A stretch of DNA of 64,000 nt from an uncultured Bacteroidales bacterium. Its GTDB lineage: Bacteria; Bacteroidota; Bacteroidia; Bacteroidales; UBA932. Positions within the stretch are counted from its first letter, which is position 1. Every line of letters begins with the position of its first letter. The translations under genes and the position numbers were made by a program. Location of the stretch: assembly GCA_944326335.1 (NCBI GenBank), contig CALVDM010000008.1:23475-87474 (forward strand). Reading direction: 5' to 3'. The notes beneath the pieces were generated by a model, which was given only the letters and a program-made list of their open reading frames with translations, did no database searches and was not told the origin of the DNA. Of this stretch, positions 53,926-62,987 are shown piece after piece.

Positions 53926-55149
53926 TTATCCGGCGGCGAACAGGGAAATGATGTTCAGTATGACTTTCGTGGCCTTTTCCATGCTTTCCACCGGAACGAA
54001 TTCCAGTTTCCCGTGGAAATTGTGCCCTCCCGCGAAGATGTTCGGGCAAGGGAGACCCATGAAAGAAAGGTTTGCGCCGTCAGTGCCTCCCCTTATCGGG
54101 CTTATTATCGGGGTTATGCCTTCCATCTCCATGGCTTTGACAGCTTTCTCTATGATGTGGTAGTGCGGCTCCACCTCCTTTTTCATGTTGTAATACTGAT
54201 GCTTTATCTCGACTGTGGCCACGTTGTCCCCGTATTTTGAGTTTATGAAATCCACACACTTCCTGAGTGTTTCCTTCCTTTTCTCGTAGAGGTCCATGTC
54301 GTGGTCGCGGATGATGTACGAGAATTCGGCATTCTCCACTGTGCCGTTGAATCCGGTGATGTGGAAGAAGCCTTCGTAGCCGTCCGTATATTCCGGACGC
54401 TGCTCTGCAGGCAGGAGAGAGTTGAGTTCCATGCCGATGAGTATGGCGTTGAGCATCTTGCCCTTCGCATAGCCCGGGTGTATGTTCCTGCCCTGGATGC
54501 GCACCGTGGCCGCAGCCGCGTTGAAGTTCTCGTATTCGAGTTCTCCGATTCTGCCTCCGTCCATCGTGTATGCATATTCCGCCCCGAACTTTGCCACGTC
54601 GAACCTGACCACACCACGCCCGATTTCCTCGTCAGGGGTGAAACCGATTTTTATTTCCCCGTGCTTGAACTCCGGATGCTCCGTCACATATTCAGCCATG
54701 CTCATTATTTCGGCGATACCGGCCTTGTCGTCCGCCCCGAGGAGGGTCGTGCCGTCCGTTGTTATGAGTGTCTGCCCCTTGTATCCTGCCAGCTCAGGGA
54801 AATCAGCCACTTTGATTGAAAGGCCGTCCACGCCTTTCAGCGGTATGTCCCCGCCATCGTATCCGGTTATTATCTGCGGCTTTATGTCCTTGCCTGACGC
54901 GTCAGGGGAGGTGTCGGCATGGGCTATGAACCCTACGGCCGGCACGTCTTTCCCGCAGTTGGACGGGATTGTGGCCATCACATATCCGTATTCATCGAGC
55001 TCTGCTGCTATGCCCATTCCTTCGAGTTCGTCTCTGAGCATCTTCAGCAGGTCGAGCTGCTTCATTGTGCTTGGCTGTGTCTCCGAGCAAGGGTCTGACT
55101 GCGTGTCAACGGAGACATATCTCAAAAATCTGTCTGTTATCTTTTCCAT
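53926..55149 (-). CDS. pepT: Peptidase T (tripeptide aminopeptidase)
   Basis: A 407-residue M20B metallopeptidase that removes the N-terminal residue from tripeptides in the cytoplasm. It shows the family blocks AHADTSPDASG (first zinc ligands), LLGADDKAGIAEI, TPDEEIGRGVVRFD and the dimer-domain GRNIHPGYAKGKM. It starts 19 nt after the ZIP gene, last in the OPT-ZIP-pepT run. Import of small peptides, zinc supply and a zinc peptidase thus appear in one operon. Confidence 0.96.
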   Translation of the reverse strand: MEKITDRFLRYVSVDTQSDPCSETQPSTMKQLDLLKMLRDELEGMGIAAELDEYGYVMATIPSNCGKDVPAVGFIAHADTSPDASGKDIKPQIITGYDGGDIPLKGVDGLSIKVADFPELAGYKGQTLITTDGTTLLGADDKAGIAEIMSMAEYVTEHPEFKHGEIKIGFTPDEEIGRGVVRFDVAKFGAEYAYTMDGGRIGELEYENFNAAAATVRIQGRNIHPGYAKGKMLNAILIGMELNSLLPAEQRPEYTDGYEGFFHITGFNGTVENAEFSYIIRDHDMDLYEKRKETLRKCVDFINSKYGDNVATVEIKHQYYNMKKEVEPHYHIIEKAVKAMEMEGITPIISPIRGGTDGANLSFMGLPCPNIFAGGHNFHGKLEFVPVESMEKATKVILNIISLFAAG

Positions 55150-55168
55150 GATGGTAATGTGTTTGGTC

Positions 55169-56002
55169 TCATAACAAAAGCAGGCTTACGCCCATTACGG
55201 CCATCCCTGCCACGACTCCTGCTATCGCTATGTGATGCTTGCCGTACTTCTCGGCAGTGGGCAGAAGCTCGTCGAGGGAGATGTATATCATGATTCCTGC
55301 CACGGCGGAAAGAATCAGAGGGAATGCGGCTCCCGCACTTTCTATCTGTATTCCGGACAGAGCCGTGATGCCGTAGCATATTCCTGCGCCGACAGGTTCC
55401 GTGAGCCCCGACAAGGTGGCGTATAGCAGGGATTTCGATTTGCTTTTCGTCGCGTAATATATCGGGATGGCTACGGCAATCCCTTCGGGAATGTTGTGGA
55501 CCGCAATCGCGAATGTTATCCCGGCTCCCATCTGCGCGTCGTTGAGGGCGCCGATGAATGTTGCCATGCCTTCCGGAAAATTGTGCACGGCAATGGCTAT
55601 GGCAGACATCACGCCGAGCTTCTGGAGGGCGGCCTTCCCTTCATGCTCGGACCGGCTCACCATCCTGGTGGCGGCATTCCTGGAGTCGAGGCTGAGCCCT
55701 GACGCCTCGTGCGGATTCTCGTATTCTGGAATCAGGAAGTCTATAAGTGTGATAAGGCCCATCCCTGCGAAGAATGCCAGAAGCACGAGCGCACGCCCTC
55801 CGTATCCTTCCGCCATGGCAGCCTGGGCTTCCGGGTACAGTTCCGCAAGCGATATGAAAATCATCACTCCGGCCGAAAGCCCGAGAGCTCCTGCAAGGAA
55901 GTTGCTGCTGAGTTTCTTGCGGAACAGAATCATGGCACCACCGAGCCCGGTTGCGGACCCGGCAATCAGTGTCAGGAGCAGGGCTGTCGCTATCGGGCTC
56001 AT
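55169..56002 (-). CDS. ZIP family divalent metal (zinc) transporter, ZupT-like
   Basis: A 277-residue inner membrane protein with about 8 hydrophobic helices. The metal-binding helices carry HNFPEGMATFIGAL and HNIPEGIAVAIPIY, the two H-N-x-P-E-G signatures of ZIP transporters, with EP in GLTEPVGA as a third element. It brings zinc (possibly other divalent metals) into the cytoplasm. Its start overlaps the OPT stop by 4 nt, so translation is coupled. Confidence 0.93.
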   Translation of the reverse strand: MSPIATALLLTLIAGSATGLGGAMILFRKKLSSNFLAGALGLSAGVMIFISLAELYPEAQAAMAEGYGGRALVLLAFFAGMGLITLIDFLIPEYENPHEASGLSLDSRNAATRMVSRSEHEGKAALQKLGVMSAIAIAVHNFPEGMATFIGALNDAQMGAGITFAIAVHNIPEGIAVAIPIYYATKSKSKSLLYATLSGLTEPVGAGICYGITALSGIQIESAGAAFPLILSAVAGIMIYISLDELLPTAEKYGKHHIAIAGVVAGMAVMGVSLLLL

Positions 56003-57993
56003 CTGTTCTGCCGTCCTTTATCGCCGGCCTTCAGGGAAGACTTCACGATATATGCAATCAGAAGCAGGTACGGGATTATGGCTACCGGTTCCGTCCACAC
56101 GGAAGGTGCCATGTACCAGTCCACGTCTGCAAATTTGAGTATCGCGCTCACAACTCCCATTAGAGCGCCTCCGGCAATGAACCCGGAAGCGATGAGTGTC
56201 CCTTTCTCGCGTCTTTCGTCATTGACGGCTGCATCCTTGCTCCTGCTGCCCACGAACCATGAGATGGCACCGCCCACGAGCATCGGCAGGTTCAGGTCGA
56301 GCGGTATGAACATGCCGAGAGCGAATGCAAGCGCCGGGACCTTGAAGATTGTAAGGATGACGGCGATTACTGCTCCGATTCCATACAGGAGCCACGGAGC
56401 GTTTCCACCGTTCATCATCGGCTCTATGACAGCGGCCATGGCATTGGCCTGTGGCGCCACGAGAGCGTTCTCACCCGTGAAACCGTATGTCTTGTTCAGA
56501 ATCATTATCACCCCTCCGACGGTGGCAGCCGCCACCAGTGTGCCGAGGAATTTCCAGCTTTCCTGCTTTTTAGGGGTGGTGCCTATCCAGTATCCTATCT
56601 TCAGGTCTGTCACGAATGCTCCCGCCACCGAAAGGGCCGTGCAGACGACTCCTCCGATTATGAGGGCAGCCGTCATCCCGGCAGTGCCCTTGAGCCCGGC
56701 TGCCACCATCACTATCGATGCGAGTATCAGTGTCATCAGGGTCATGCCGCTGACAGGGTTGGAGCCGACTATCGCGATGGCATTGGCCGCCACTGTCGTG
56801 AACAGGAAAGCTATGATGCCTACAACGAGCACCCCTATGAGGGCGTGCCACACATTGTCCACGACTCCGAACAGAAAGAAAAGGAACACGGCCAGAAGGG
56901 TGATGCCGATACCGAAAATTATGATTTTCATGGAGATGTCCCTCTGTGTCCTTTCCACTTCCGTCTTCCCGTCTCCCTTTTTCCTGCTGAACTCGCCTGC
57001 AGCCAGCCCGAGGGCGGACTTTATCACCCCGAATGATTTCACGATTCCGATGATTCCGGCAGTGGCTATTCCTCCTATGCCGATATGCCTTGCGTATTCC
57101 GTGAATATCTGCTCTGCAGACATCTGCGATATTGTGCTCGTGACTCCCGTGTTCATAAGGTCAATCACGTCCGCACCCCAGACAAGGTTCATCAGAGGTA
57201 TTATGACGAACCACACCAGGAAGCTGCCGCAGCATATCACGAATGCGTATTTCAGGCCTACGATGTAGCCGAGTCCGAGGACTGCGGCTCCGGTGTTGAG
57301 CTTGAACACGAGCTTCGCCTTTTCAGCAATGGTTTCTCCGAACGGCAGGATTCTCGAGGTTATGGTGTCGCTCCACAGCCCGAAAGTGGACACAATGAAA
57401 TCGTAGAGACCGCCGACGAGGCCGCTTATCATCAGTGTCTTTGCTCCCTTGCCTCCGCTTTCGCCGCTCACAAGCACCTGGGTTGTGGCTGTCGCCTCCG
57501 GGAACGGGTATTTCCCGTGCATCTCCTTCACGAAATATTTGCGGAACGGGATAAGGAAAAGTATGCCGAGTATTCCGCCGAGCAGGGACGAGAAGAACAC
57601 CTTCGTGAAGTCTACCGTCAGTTCCGGGTACTTTGCCTGCAGTATGTACAGGGCCGGCAGGGTGAATATCGCGCCTGCCACTATTCCGCCGGAGCATGAG
57701 CCGATGGACTGTATGATGACATTCTCGCCGAGCGAATTTTTCCTTCCGGCTGCGCTCGACAGACCGACCGCTATTATGGCGATAGGGATGGCGGCTTCGA
57801 ACACCTGCCCTATCTTCAGACCGAGGTAGGCTGCGGCCGCAGAGAATATTATTGTCATCACGAGTCCGATGCTCACGGACCTCAGGGTGACTTCCGGATA
57901 AATTTTGTCAGGGGAGAGGAGCGGCTGGTATTTTTCGCCTTTTTTCAGTTCCCTGTGGGCATTTTCCGGAAGTGTCAGTCTTTTTTCGTCCAT
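55999..57993 (-). CDS. OPT family oligopeptide transporter
   Basis: A 664-residue integral membrane protein with about 14-16 hydrophobic segments and the bacterial OPT pattern: EVTLRSVSIGLVMTIIFSAAAAYLGLKIGQ near the start (key words LKIGQVFEAAIPIAI), then NVIIQSIGSCSGGIVAGAIFTLPAL and KYPFPEATATTQVLVSGES. OPT proteins move small peptides or metal-peptide complexes by proton symport. The promoter at 58022-58051 reads into it. Pairing with pepT supports peptide import. Confidence 0.93.
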   Translation of the reverse strand: MDEKRLTLPENAHRELKKGEKYQPLLSPDKIYPEVTLRSVSIGLVMTIIFSAAAAYLGLKIGQVFEAAIPIAIIAVGLSSAAGRKNSLGENVIIQSIGSCSGGIVAGAIFTLPALYILQAKYPELTVDFTKVFFSSLLGGILGILFLIPFRKYFVKEMHGKYPFPEATATTQVLVSGESGGKGAKTLMISGLVGGLYDFIVSTFGLWSDTITSRILPFGETIAEKAKLVFKLNTGAAVLGLGYIVGLKYAFVICCGSFLVWFVIIPLMNLVWGADVIDLMNTGVTSTISQMSAEQIFTEYARHIGIGGIATAGIIGIVKSFGVIKSALGLAAGEFSRKKGDGKTEVERTQRDISMKIIIFGIGITLLAVFLFFLFGVVDNVWHALIGVLVVGIIAFLFTTVAANAIAIVGSNPVSGMTLMTLILASIVMVAAGLKGTAGMTAALIIGGVVCTALSVAGAFVTDLKIGYWIGTTPKKQESWKFLGTLVAAATVGGVIMILNKTYGFTGENALVAPQANAMAAVIEPMMNGGNAPWLLYGIGAVIAVILTIFKVPALAFALGMFIPLDLNLPMLVGGAISWFVGSRSKDAAVNDERREKGTLIASGFIAGGALMGVVSAILKFADVDWYMAPSVWTEPVAIIPYLLLIAYIVKSSLKAGDKGRQNR

Positions 57994-58021
57994 TTTCTAT
58001 CCGAATTTCTGATTGCAACCT

Positions 58022-58051
58022 GTAAAGATAGGCAAAATAACGGAATTTCAA
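58022..58051 (-). promoter_or_regulatory. Promoter of the OPT-ZIP-pepT operon
   Basis: On the minus strand, TTG at 58051-58049 and TATCTTTA at 58029-58022 are 19 nt apart, close to the Bacteroidota consensus; the OPT ATG is at 57993. No other element was seen in 57994-58098. Confidence 0.55.
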
Positions 58052-58098
58052 TTCACCGTCCACGTAATCGCTCTGCTCGTTCCGCAGTCAGGCTCATG

Positions 58099-58968
58099 TC
58101 AGGACTTGCGGAATTCCGTGGGGGTCATACCGGTGCGGGAGCGGAACATGGTGGTGAAGTATTCCGCACTTTCGAAATGAAGGATGATGGAGATTTCCTT
58201 TATGGAAGCGTTGGTCCCCCGCAGCAGCTCCTTGGCCCTGTGGATTTTCATGTTTATGAAATATTGTGCCGGAGACTGACCGGTATATTGCTTGAACAGT
58301 CTTCTGAATCTGGTGTAGCCGATGTTCAGCCTGTCTGCAATCTCCGGCATCCTGATGTCTTTCTCGAGGGACTCGTTCATGATGTTCTTGCTCCTTTTCA
58401 CGATGCCGAGGGCCTCGTTGTCTTTTCCGAGCGCGTTCCTGCCGGCTGTCATGAAGACGATGCCAAGAAGATGGTTCACCACCCCTGCGAGAAGCTGCTG
58501 GAAAAAAGGCTCCTGCCGGATTGCCGCATTTATAGCTTCATGGTAAAGGCCTGTTATCTGTTCGTTGTGCCCGATGTGGAAGACCGGAGAACTGGCCGAA
58601 AAGAAGCCGGCCTTCACGCGGTTGTCTATGTTGATGCCATGGAAGCCTATCCAGTATTCGTTCCACCCGGTGTCCGGGTCGGGCCTGTACGAGTGCCATT
58701 CTCCCGGAAACAGCATGAACATGTCCCCGCCCTTTATCTCCGTGCAGCCTGCGCTTTTCGTGGAAAGGATGCCGGCGCCGTCCACAATGTATATCAGCTG
58801 GTATTCAGGGAGTATCCGTCCATGTTCCGGGTCGAACATGTATTCCCTGTTGTGCTTTTCCGGAGGGTAGCTTTCCCCTGCGGATATTTTCTGATGGCCG
58901 ACCGAGCATACCGTCAGTCCCCATTCCTTGTCCCTGTCATTTTGGGCGATATATTTTATAGGTTCCAT
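58099..58968 (-). CDS. AraC family regulator of the L-rhamnose operon
   Basis: A 289-residue AraC-type activator, started at ATG 58968; the longer frame to 59100 would cross the divergent promoter region. An N-terminal cupin-like sensor (about 25-110, KGGDMFMLFPGEWHSYRPD) is followed by two helix-turn-helix units (about 190-285, RMPEIADRLNIGYTRFRRLFKQYTG, key words YTRFRRLFKQ and AEYFTTMFRSRTGMTPTEFR). It is divergent from rhaB, so it most likely responds to L-rhamnose, as RhaR/RhaS-type and Bacteroides RhaR regulators do. Confidence 0.88.
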   Translation of the reverse strand: MEPIKYIAQNDRDKEWGLTVCSVGHQKISAGESYPPEKHNREYMFDPEHGRILPEYQLIYIVDGAGILSTKSAGCTEIKGGDMFMLFPGEWHSYRPDPDTGWNEYWIGFHGINIDNRVKAGFFSASSPVFHIGHNEQITGLYHEAINAAIRQEPFFQQLLAGVVNHLLGIVFMTAGRNALGKDNEALGIVKRSKNIMNESLEKDIRMPEIADRLNIGYTRFRRLFKQYTGQSPAQYFINMKIHRAKELLRGTNASIKEISIILHFESAEYFTTMFRSRTGMTPTEFRKS

Positions 58969-59131
58969 GTCATGTGCCGCCGGTTGCCGGCAGGTGATAT
59001 TTCCGTAAATATATTGAGAAACTGTCTGATTTTCAAAAAAAACGGAATTTTTCCGGCGCATTTTCCCGTGTGATGTCAAAAAACAGAGTCTGTTGGTCAA
59101 AAAACGAAGGTGTATATGTCATGATTACAAA

Positions 59132-59139
59132 TATCTTTG
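59132..59139 (+). promoter_or_regulatory. -7 element of the rhamnose operon promoter
   Basis: TATCTTTG, 50 nt before the rhaB ATG. There is no good TTTG at -33, which fits dependence on the divergent AraC-type activator. The gap 58969-59189 has no gene. Confidence 0.6.
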
Positions 59140-59189
59140 CCATACATTGATATAACCACAGACAAGACAACACTGTAAACAGCCAGAAT

Positions 59190-60602
59190 ATGAAGAATTC
59201 TCCGACTCCGGGATGTTTTCTCGCTGTCGACATAGGTGCGACAAGCGGAAGGGAAGTAATATGCTTCCGGGATAATGACGGCAAACTGCGCTTTGAGGAA
59301 ATACACCGTTTCCCGAATGCGATGCTCAACGTGTCGGGCCGTTATTACTGGGATATCTTTGCCATTTACAACTCCATTGTGGAAGGTTTCGCCAAATGCG
59401 CTTCAGCCGGGTATCGTCCGGAGTCTGTCGGAATAGACACATGGGGCGTGGATTTCGGATTCACAGGGGAAGACGGCACCATCCTCGGGCTGCCGAGAGC
59501 ATACAGGGACCCCTACACGGACGGTGCTCCGGAGGAATTTTACAATATCGTCCCGAAAGAGGAACTGTATCGCCGGACAGGCATCCAGATAATGCCGTTC
59601 AACAGCATTTTCCAGGTATTCCGCCAGACACGGTCAGGTTTCTCGCCCATGAAGCACGCCTCCAGGCTGCTTTTTATCCCTGACCTGCTGGCCTACATGC
59701 TGACCGGCAGGATGGTCTGCGAGTACACCGTGGCTTCGACATCGCAGCTTCTCGATGTCCGTTCGAAGGATTTTGACAGCGGGCTGCTTGCCGCGGCCGG
59801 AATCACGCGGGAAATGTTTCCTGAAACGGTCATGCCGGGGACAGTGATAGGCGAGCTCGACAGCCATGTTGCCGAGAGGACAGGTTTGCACGGCGTGAAA
59901 GTGGTGGCCGTGGCCGGGCATGATACGGCATCTGCAATAGCCGCCGTACCTGCAGCAGACGGCAATTTCGCATATTTGAGCAGCGGCACATGGAGCCTGA
60001 TGGGTATCGAAACCGACAGGCCGCTTGTCAGCGACAAGGCTTTTTCCATGAATTTCACCAATGAAGGGGGAGTGGAAGGTTCTGTGCGTTTTCTCAAGAA
60101 TATTACCGGCATGTGGCTTTTGGAGCAGTGCAGGAAGGAATGGAAACTCTCGGGAAAGGACTACGGTTATGAAGAAATCATGACCATGGCCCGCAAGGGG
60201 GCCGGCTTCAGGGTGACGGTGAATCCTGACGACCCGTCCCTGGCCAATCCGGAAAGCATGACGGCTGCCATATCGCAGCTGTGCCGGGACAAATCCGGAA
60301 AAGCCCCTGCCGATGACTGCGAGATGGTGTATTGCATATTCAGGAGCCTTGCGGTCAGATATGGTGAGGTCCTGGACGCGCTGAAAGAACTGGCGCCGTT
60401 CGACATCGACACCCTGTATATAGTGGGCGGAGGAGCAAGAAATACCGTCCTGAACAGCATGACGGAGGAAGTGACCGGCGTGAAGGTGATCGCAGGTCCG
60501 TCGGAAGCCACCGCAATAGGAAACTGCATGCTCCAGGCGCAGGCGGCGGGACTGGTTAGGGACCGGAAAGAATACAGACGTATCATCGCAGGAATATATT
60601 AA
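59190..60602 (+). CDS. rhaB: Rhamnulokinase
   Basis: A 470-residue FGGY-family kinase that phosphorylates L-rhamnulose at C1. VDIGATSGREVI is the first phosphate loop, IDTWGVDFGFTGEDG and RDPYTDGAPEEFYNIVPKEELYRRTGIQ (key words RDPYTDG and LYRRTGIQ) identify rhamnulokinase, and AGHDTASAIAAVPA with SSGTWSLMGIETD form the second site; IVGGGARN closes it. It heads rhaB-rhaA-rhaT-rhaD. A palindromic repeat separates it from rhaA. Confidence 0.95.
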   Translation: MKNSPTPGCFLAVDIGATSGREVICFRDNDGKLRFEEIHRFPNAMLNVSGRYYWDIFAIYNSIVEGFAKCASAGYRPESVGIDTWGVDFGFTGEDGTILGLPRAYRDPYTDGAPEEFYNIVPKEELYRRTGIQIMPFNSIFQVFRQTRSGFSPMKHASRLLFIPDLLAYMLTGRMVCEYTVASTSQLLDVRSKDFDSGLLAAAGITREMFPETVMPGTVIGELDSHVAERTGLHGVKVVAVAGHDTASAIAAVPAADGNFAYLSSGTWSLMGIETDRPLVSDKAFSMNFTNEGGVEGSVRFLKNITGMWLLEQCRKEWKLSGKDYGYEEIMTMARKGAGFRVTVNPDDPSLANPESMTAAISQLCRDKSGKAPADDCEMVYCIFRSLAVRYGEVLDALKELAPFDIDTLYIVGGGARNTVLNSMTEEVTGVKVIAGPSEATAIGNCMLQAQAAGLVRDRKEYRRIIAGIY

Positions 60603-60610
60603 TTGGAAAG

Positions 60611-60687
60611 GGATTTCGAAGAAATCGTAACGTCAGTTCGCCGGAATCTCTGATATTGAACAGAATAATTCGTCGAACTGACGTTAA
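60611..60687. repeat. REP-like palindromic intergenic repeat, copy 2
   Basis: GGATTTCGAAGAAATC (60611-60626) followed by TAACGTCAGTTCG (60628-60640), whose reverse complement CGAACTGACGTTA is at 60674-60686, giving a 13-bp stem with a 33-nt loop. The first part matches the reverse complement of the repeat at 46171-46207. In the rhaB-rhaA gap the stem could also limit 3' mRNA decay. Confidence 0.65.
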
Positions 60688-60706
60688 CCATCAAAACCAT
60701 AAGACA

Positions 60707-61969
60707 ATGAAAAAGGACATCGCAATTGAAAAAGCCTATGATGCGGCACGTGACCGCTATGCCGCAATAGGTACGGACACTGAAAAGGCTTTGGAGACCC
60801 TTCAGAAAATCTCCATCTCCCTGCATTGCTGGCAGGCCGACGATGTGTCCGGCTTCGAGACAAAGGGAGAAGGCTCCCTGACGGGAGGAATACAGGTGAC
60901 GGGAAATTATCCCGGCAGGGCGCGTGACATTGACGAGCTCCGGTCCGACATCCTGAAGGCGGCGTCCCTAATACCGGGCAGGCACCGTCTGAGTCTTCAT
61001 GAAATTTACGGGGACTTTCAGGGCAAGGTCGTGGACAGGAACGAGGTCACTCCTGAGCATTTCAGGTCATGGATGCAGTGGGGTGAGGAAAACGGAATGA
61101 AACTCGACTTCAACAGCACGTCGTTTTCACATCCCAAGAGCGGAAACCTGACATTGTCCAGTCCGGATGAAGGCATCCGCAGATTCTGGATAGAGCATAC
61201 CATGCGCTGCAGACAGATAAGCGAGGAAATAGGCAAATATCAGAACGACCCGTGCATCATGAATATATGGATTCATGACGGCAGCAAGGAAGTACCGGCT
61301 GGCAGGCTGGAATACCGCCGGATACTGAAGGATTCCCTTGACGAGATTTTCTCCGTGGAATACGCGGACATGAAAGACTGCATAGAGGCGAAACTTTTCG
61401 GAATCGGACTTGAAAGCTACACTGTCGGCTCATACGACTTCTATCTCGGATATGGGGCGTCAAAAGGCAAAATCGTGACGCTCGATACAGGGCATTTCCA
61501 TTTGACGGAAAGCATCGCGGACAAGGTGTCGTCTCTCCTGCTTTTCACTCCTGAGATTATGCTTCATGTAAGCCGTCCGGTCAGGTGGGACAGCGACCAT
61601 GTCGTGATTCTGAATGACGACATTACCGACCTTGCCAGGGAGATAATAAGGTGCAAGGCTTTGGACAGGGTGCATATCGGCCTGGATTATTTCGATGCCA
61701 CAATCAACAGGATAGGCGCGTATGTGACGGGTACGAGGGCCACCCAGAAGGCACTTCTGCTTGCTCTGCTTGAGCCGGAAGGCGTACTTGGAAAATATGA
61801 GTCCGAAGGACGCTGCTTCGAGCGGCTGGCCCTTCAGGAGGAACTCAAGAGCATGCCTTGGGGTGCTGTCTGGGATATGTTCTGCCTCAGGAATGATGTG
61901 CCGGCCGGTCTGGATTATGTCGGTGATATCCTCAAATACGAGGCGGACGTGACATCCTTGAGAAAATAG
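60707..61969 (+). CDS. rhaA: L-rhamnose isomerase
   Basis: A 420-residue isomerase converting L-rhamnose to L-rhamnulose, the same length as the E. coli enzyme (419). Start ATG 60707 is chosen; the upstream extension runs through the palindromic repeat. SISLHCWQADDVSGFE, DFNSTSFSHPKSGNLTLSSPD (key words FNSTSFSHPKS), WIHDGSKEVP, LDTGHFHLTE and RPVRWDSDHVVILNDD carry the metal and substrate residues. rhaT follows after 7 nt. Confidence 0.96.
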   Translation: MKKDIAIEKAYDAARDRYAAIGTDTEKALETLQKISISLHCWQADDVSGFETKGEGSLTGGIQVTGNYPGRARDIDELRSDILKAASLIPGRHRLSLHEIYGDFQGKVVDRNEVTPEHFRSWMQWGEENGMKLDFNSTSFSHPKSGNLTLSSPDEGIRRFWIEHTMRCRQISEEIGKYQNDPCIMNIWIHDGSKEVPAGRLEYRRILKDSLDEIFSVEYADMKDCIEAKLFGIGLESYTVGSYDFYLGYGASKGKIVTLDTGHFHLTESIADKVSSLLLFTPEIMLHVSRPVRWDSDHVVILNDDITDLAREIIRCKALDRVHIGLDYFDATINRIGAYVTGTRATQKALLLALLEPEGVLGKYESEGRCFERLALQEELKSMPWGAVWDMFCLRNDVPAGLDYVGDILKYEADVTSLRK

Positions 61970-61976
61970 GTCTGGT

Positions 61977-62987
61977 ATGGAAAACCTTCTGGGCCTTTTG
62001 ATTATCGCTGCCGGAAGTTTCGGACAAAGCAGCTCGTATGTGCCTGTCAACAAGGTAAGGCAGTGGAGCTGGGAGAGTTTCTGGCTTGTACAGGGTATTT
62101 TCGCATGGCTTGTCTTCCCGTTTGCCGGTGCCATGCTTGCCGTGCCGGAGGGCAGTACCTTATGGCGGATTATTGCTTCGGAGCCGGCATCGTCATGGTC
62201 GGCGATATGTTTCGGGGCTTTGTGGGGAGTCGGCGGGCTTACGTTCGGGCTCTCCATGAGGTATCTCGGCATAGCCATGGGGCAGTCCGTATCTCTCGGC
62301 ACATGCGCCGCTTTCGGCACACTGTTCCCGGCCATCGCTTCCGGTACCGATCTTTTCAGCGGCGCCGGTCTCGCACTGCTGGGAGGAGTCTGCATAACTA
62401 TGGCCGGAATTGCGGTTATCGGTTATGCGGGCAGCCTGCGTTCAAAGGAACTTTCGGGGGAAGAAAGGAACCGGGCCGTGAAGGAGTTCGCCTTGACCAA
62501 AGGTCTGGCGGTCGCTTTGCTCGCAGGGGTGATGAGCGCATGTTTCGCTCTCGGTCTCGATGCCGGTCCGGTGGTTGAAGACTCTCCCGAGTTGTTCCGG
62601 ACATTGCCTGCCACTTTCCTGGTGACTGTCGGAGGATTTTTCACCAATGCCGCATATTGCCTTTTCCAGAATTTCAGGCACAGGTCTTTCCCGGATTATG
62701 CCAATGTCCGGGTGCTCCCGGTAAACATCCTTTTCTGCGCGCTGGCAGGTTTCCTCTGGTACACGCAGTTTTTCGGTCTTGGCATAGGGACCGGTTTTTT
62801 CGACAGCACATCCGTGCTTTACGCTTTTTCCTGGTGCATACTGATGTCGCTCAATGTGGTGTTCAGCAATGTATGGGGGCTTGTCCTCAAAGAGTGGAAA
62901 GGCGTTTCTGCCAGGACAGCATCAGTGCTTGTGGCCGGTCTGGCCATACTGGTGTTCTCGCTGGTTTTCCCTAACTTGCTTAAATGA
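61977..62987 (+). CDS. rhaT: L-rhamnose/proton symporter
   Basis: A 336-residue inner membrane protein with ten hydrophobic segments, the RhaT layout of the drug/metabolite transporter superfamily. GSFGQSSSYVPVNKVRQWSWESFW near the start (key words VPVNKVRQWSWE), FGALWGVGGLTFGLSMRYLG and SWCILMSLNVVFSNVWGLVLKEWKG (key word NVWGL-LKEW) are characteristic. It shares a 4-nt overlap with rhaD (ATGA), so the two are coupled. Confidence 0.94.
   Translation: MENLLGLLIIAAGSFGQSSSYVPVNKVRQWSWESFWLVQGIFAWLVFPFAGAMLAVPEGSTLWRIIASEPASSWSAICFGALWGVGGLTFGLSMRYLGIAMGQSVSLGTCAAFGTLFPAIASGTDLFSGAGLALLGGVCITMAGIAVIGYAGSLRSKELSGEERNRAVKEFALTKGLAVALLAGVMSACFALGLDAGPVVEDSPELFRTLPATFLVTVGGFFTNAAYCLFQNFRHRSFPDYANVRVLPVNILFCALAGFLWYTQFFGLGIGTGFFDSTSVLYAFSWCILMSLNVVFSNVWGLVLKEWKGVSARTASVLVAGLAILVFSLVFPNLLK

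Noticed and set aside
55709-57268. 519-codon open frame on the plus strand across the ZIP and OPT genes
   Set aside because: It is antisense to two clearly recognised membrane proteins; the product is a low-complexity, Pro/Thr/Ala-rich translation with no family signature.
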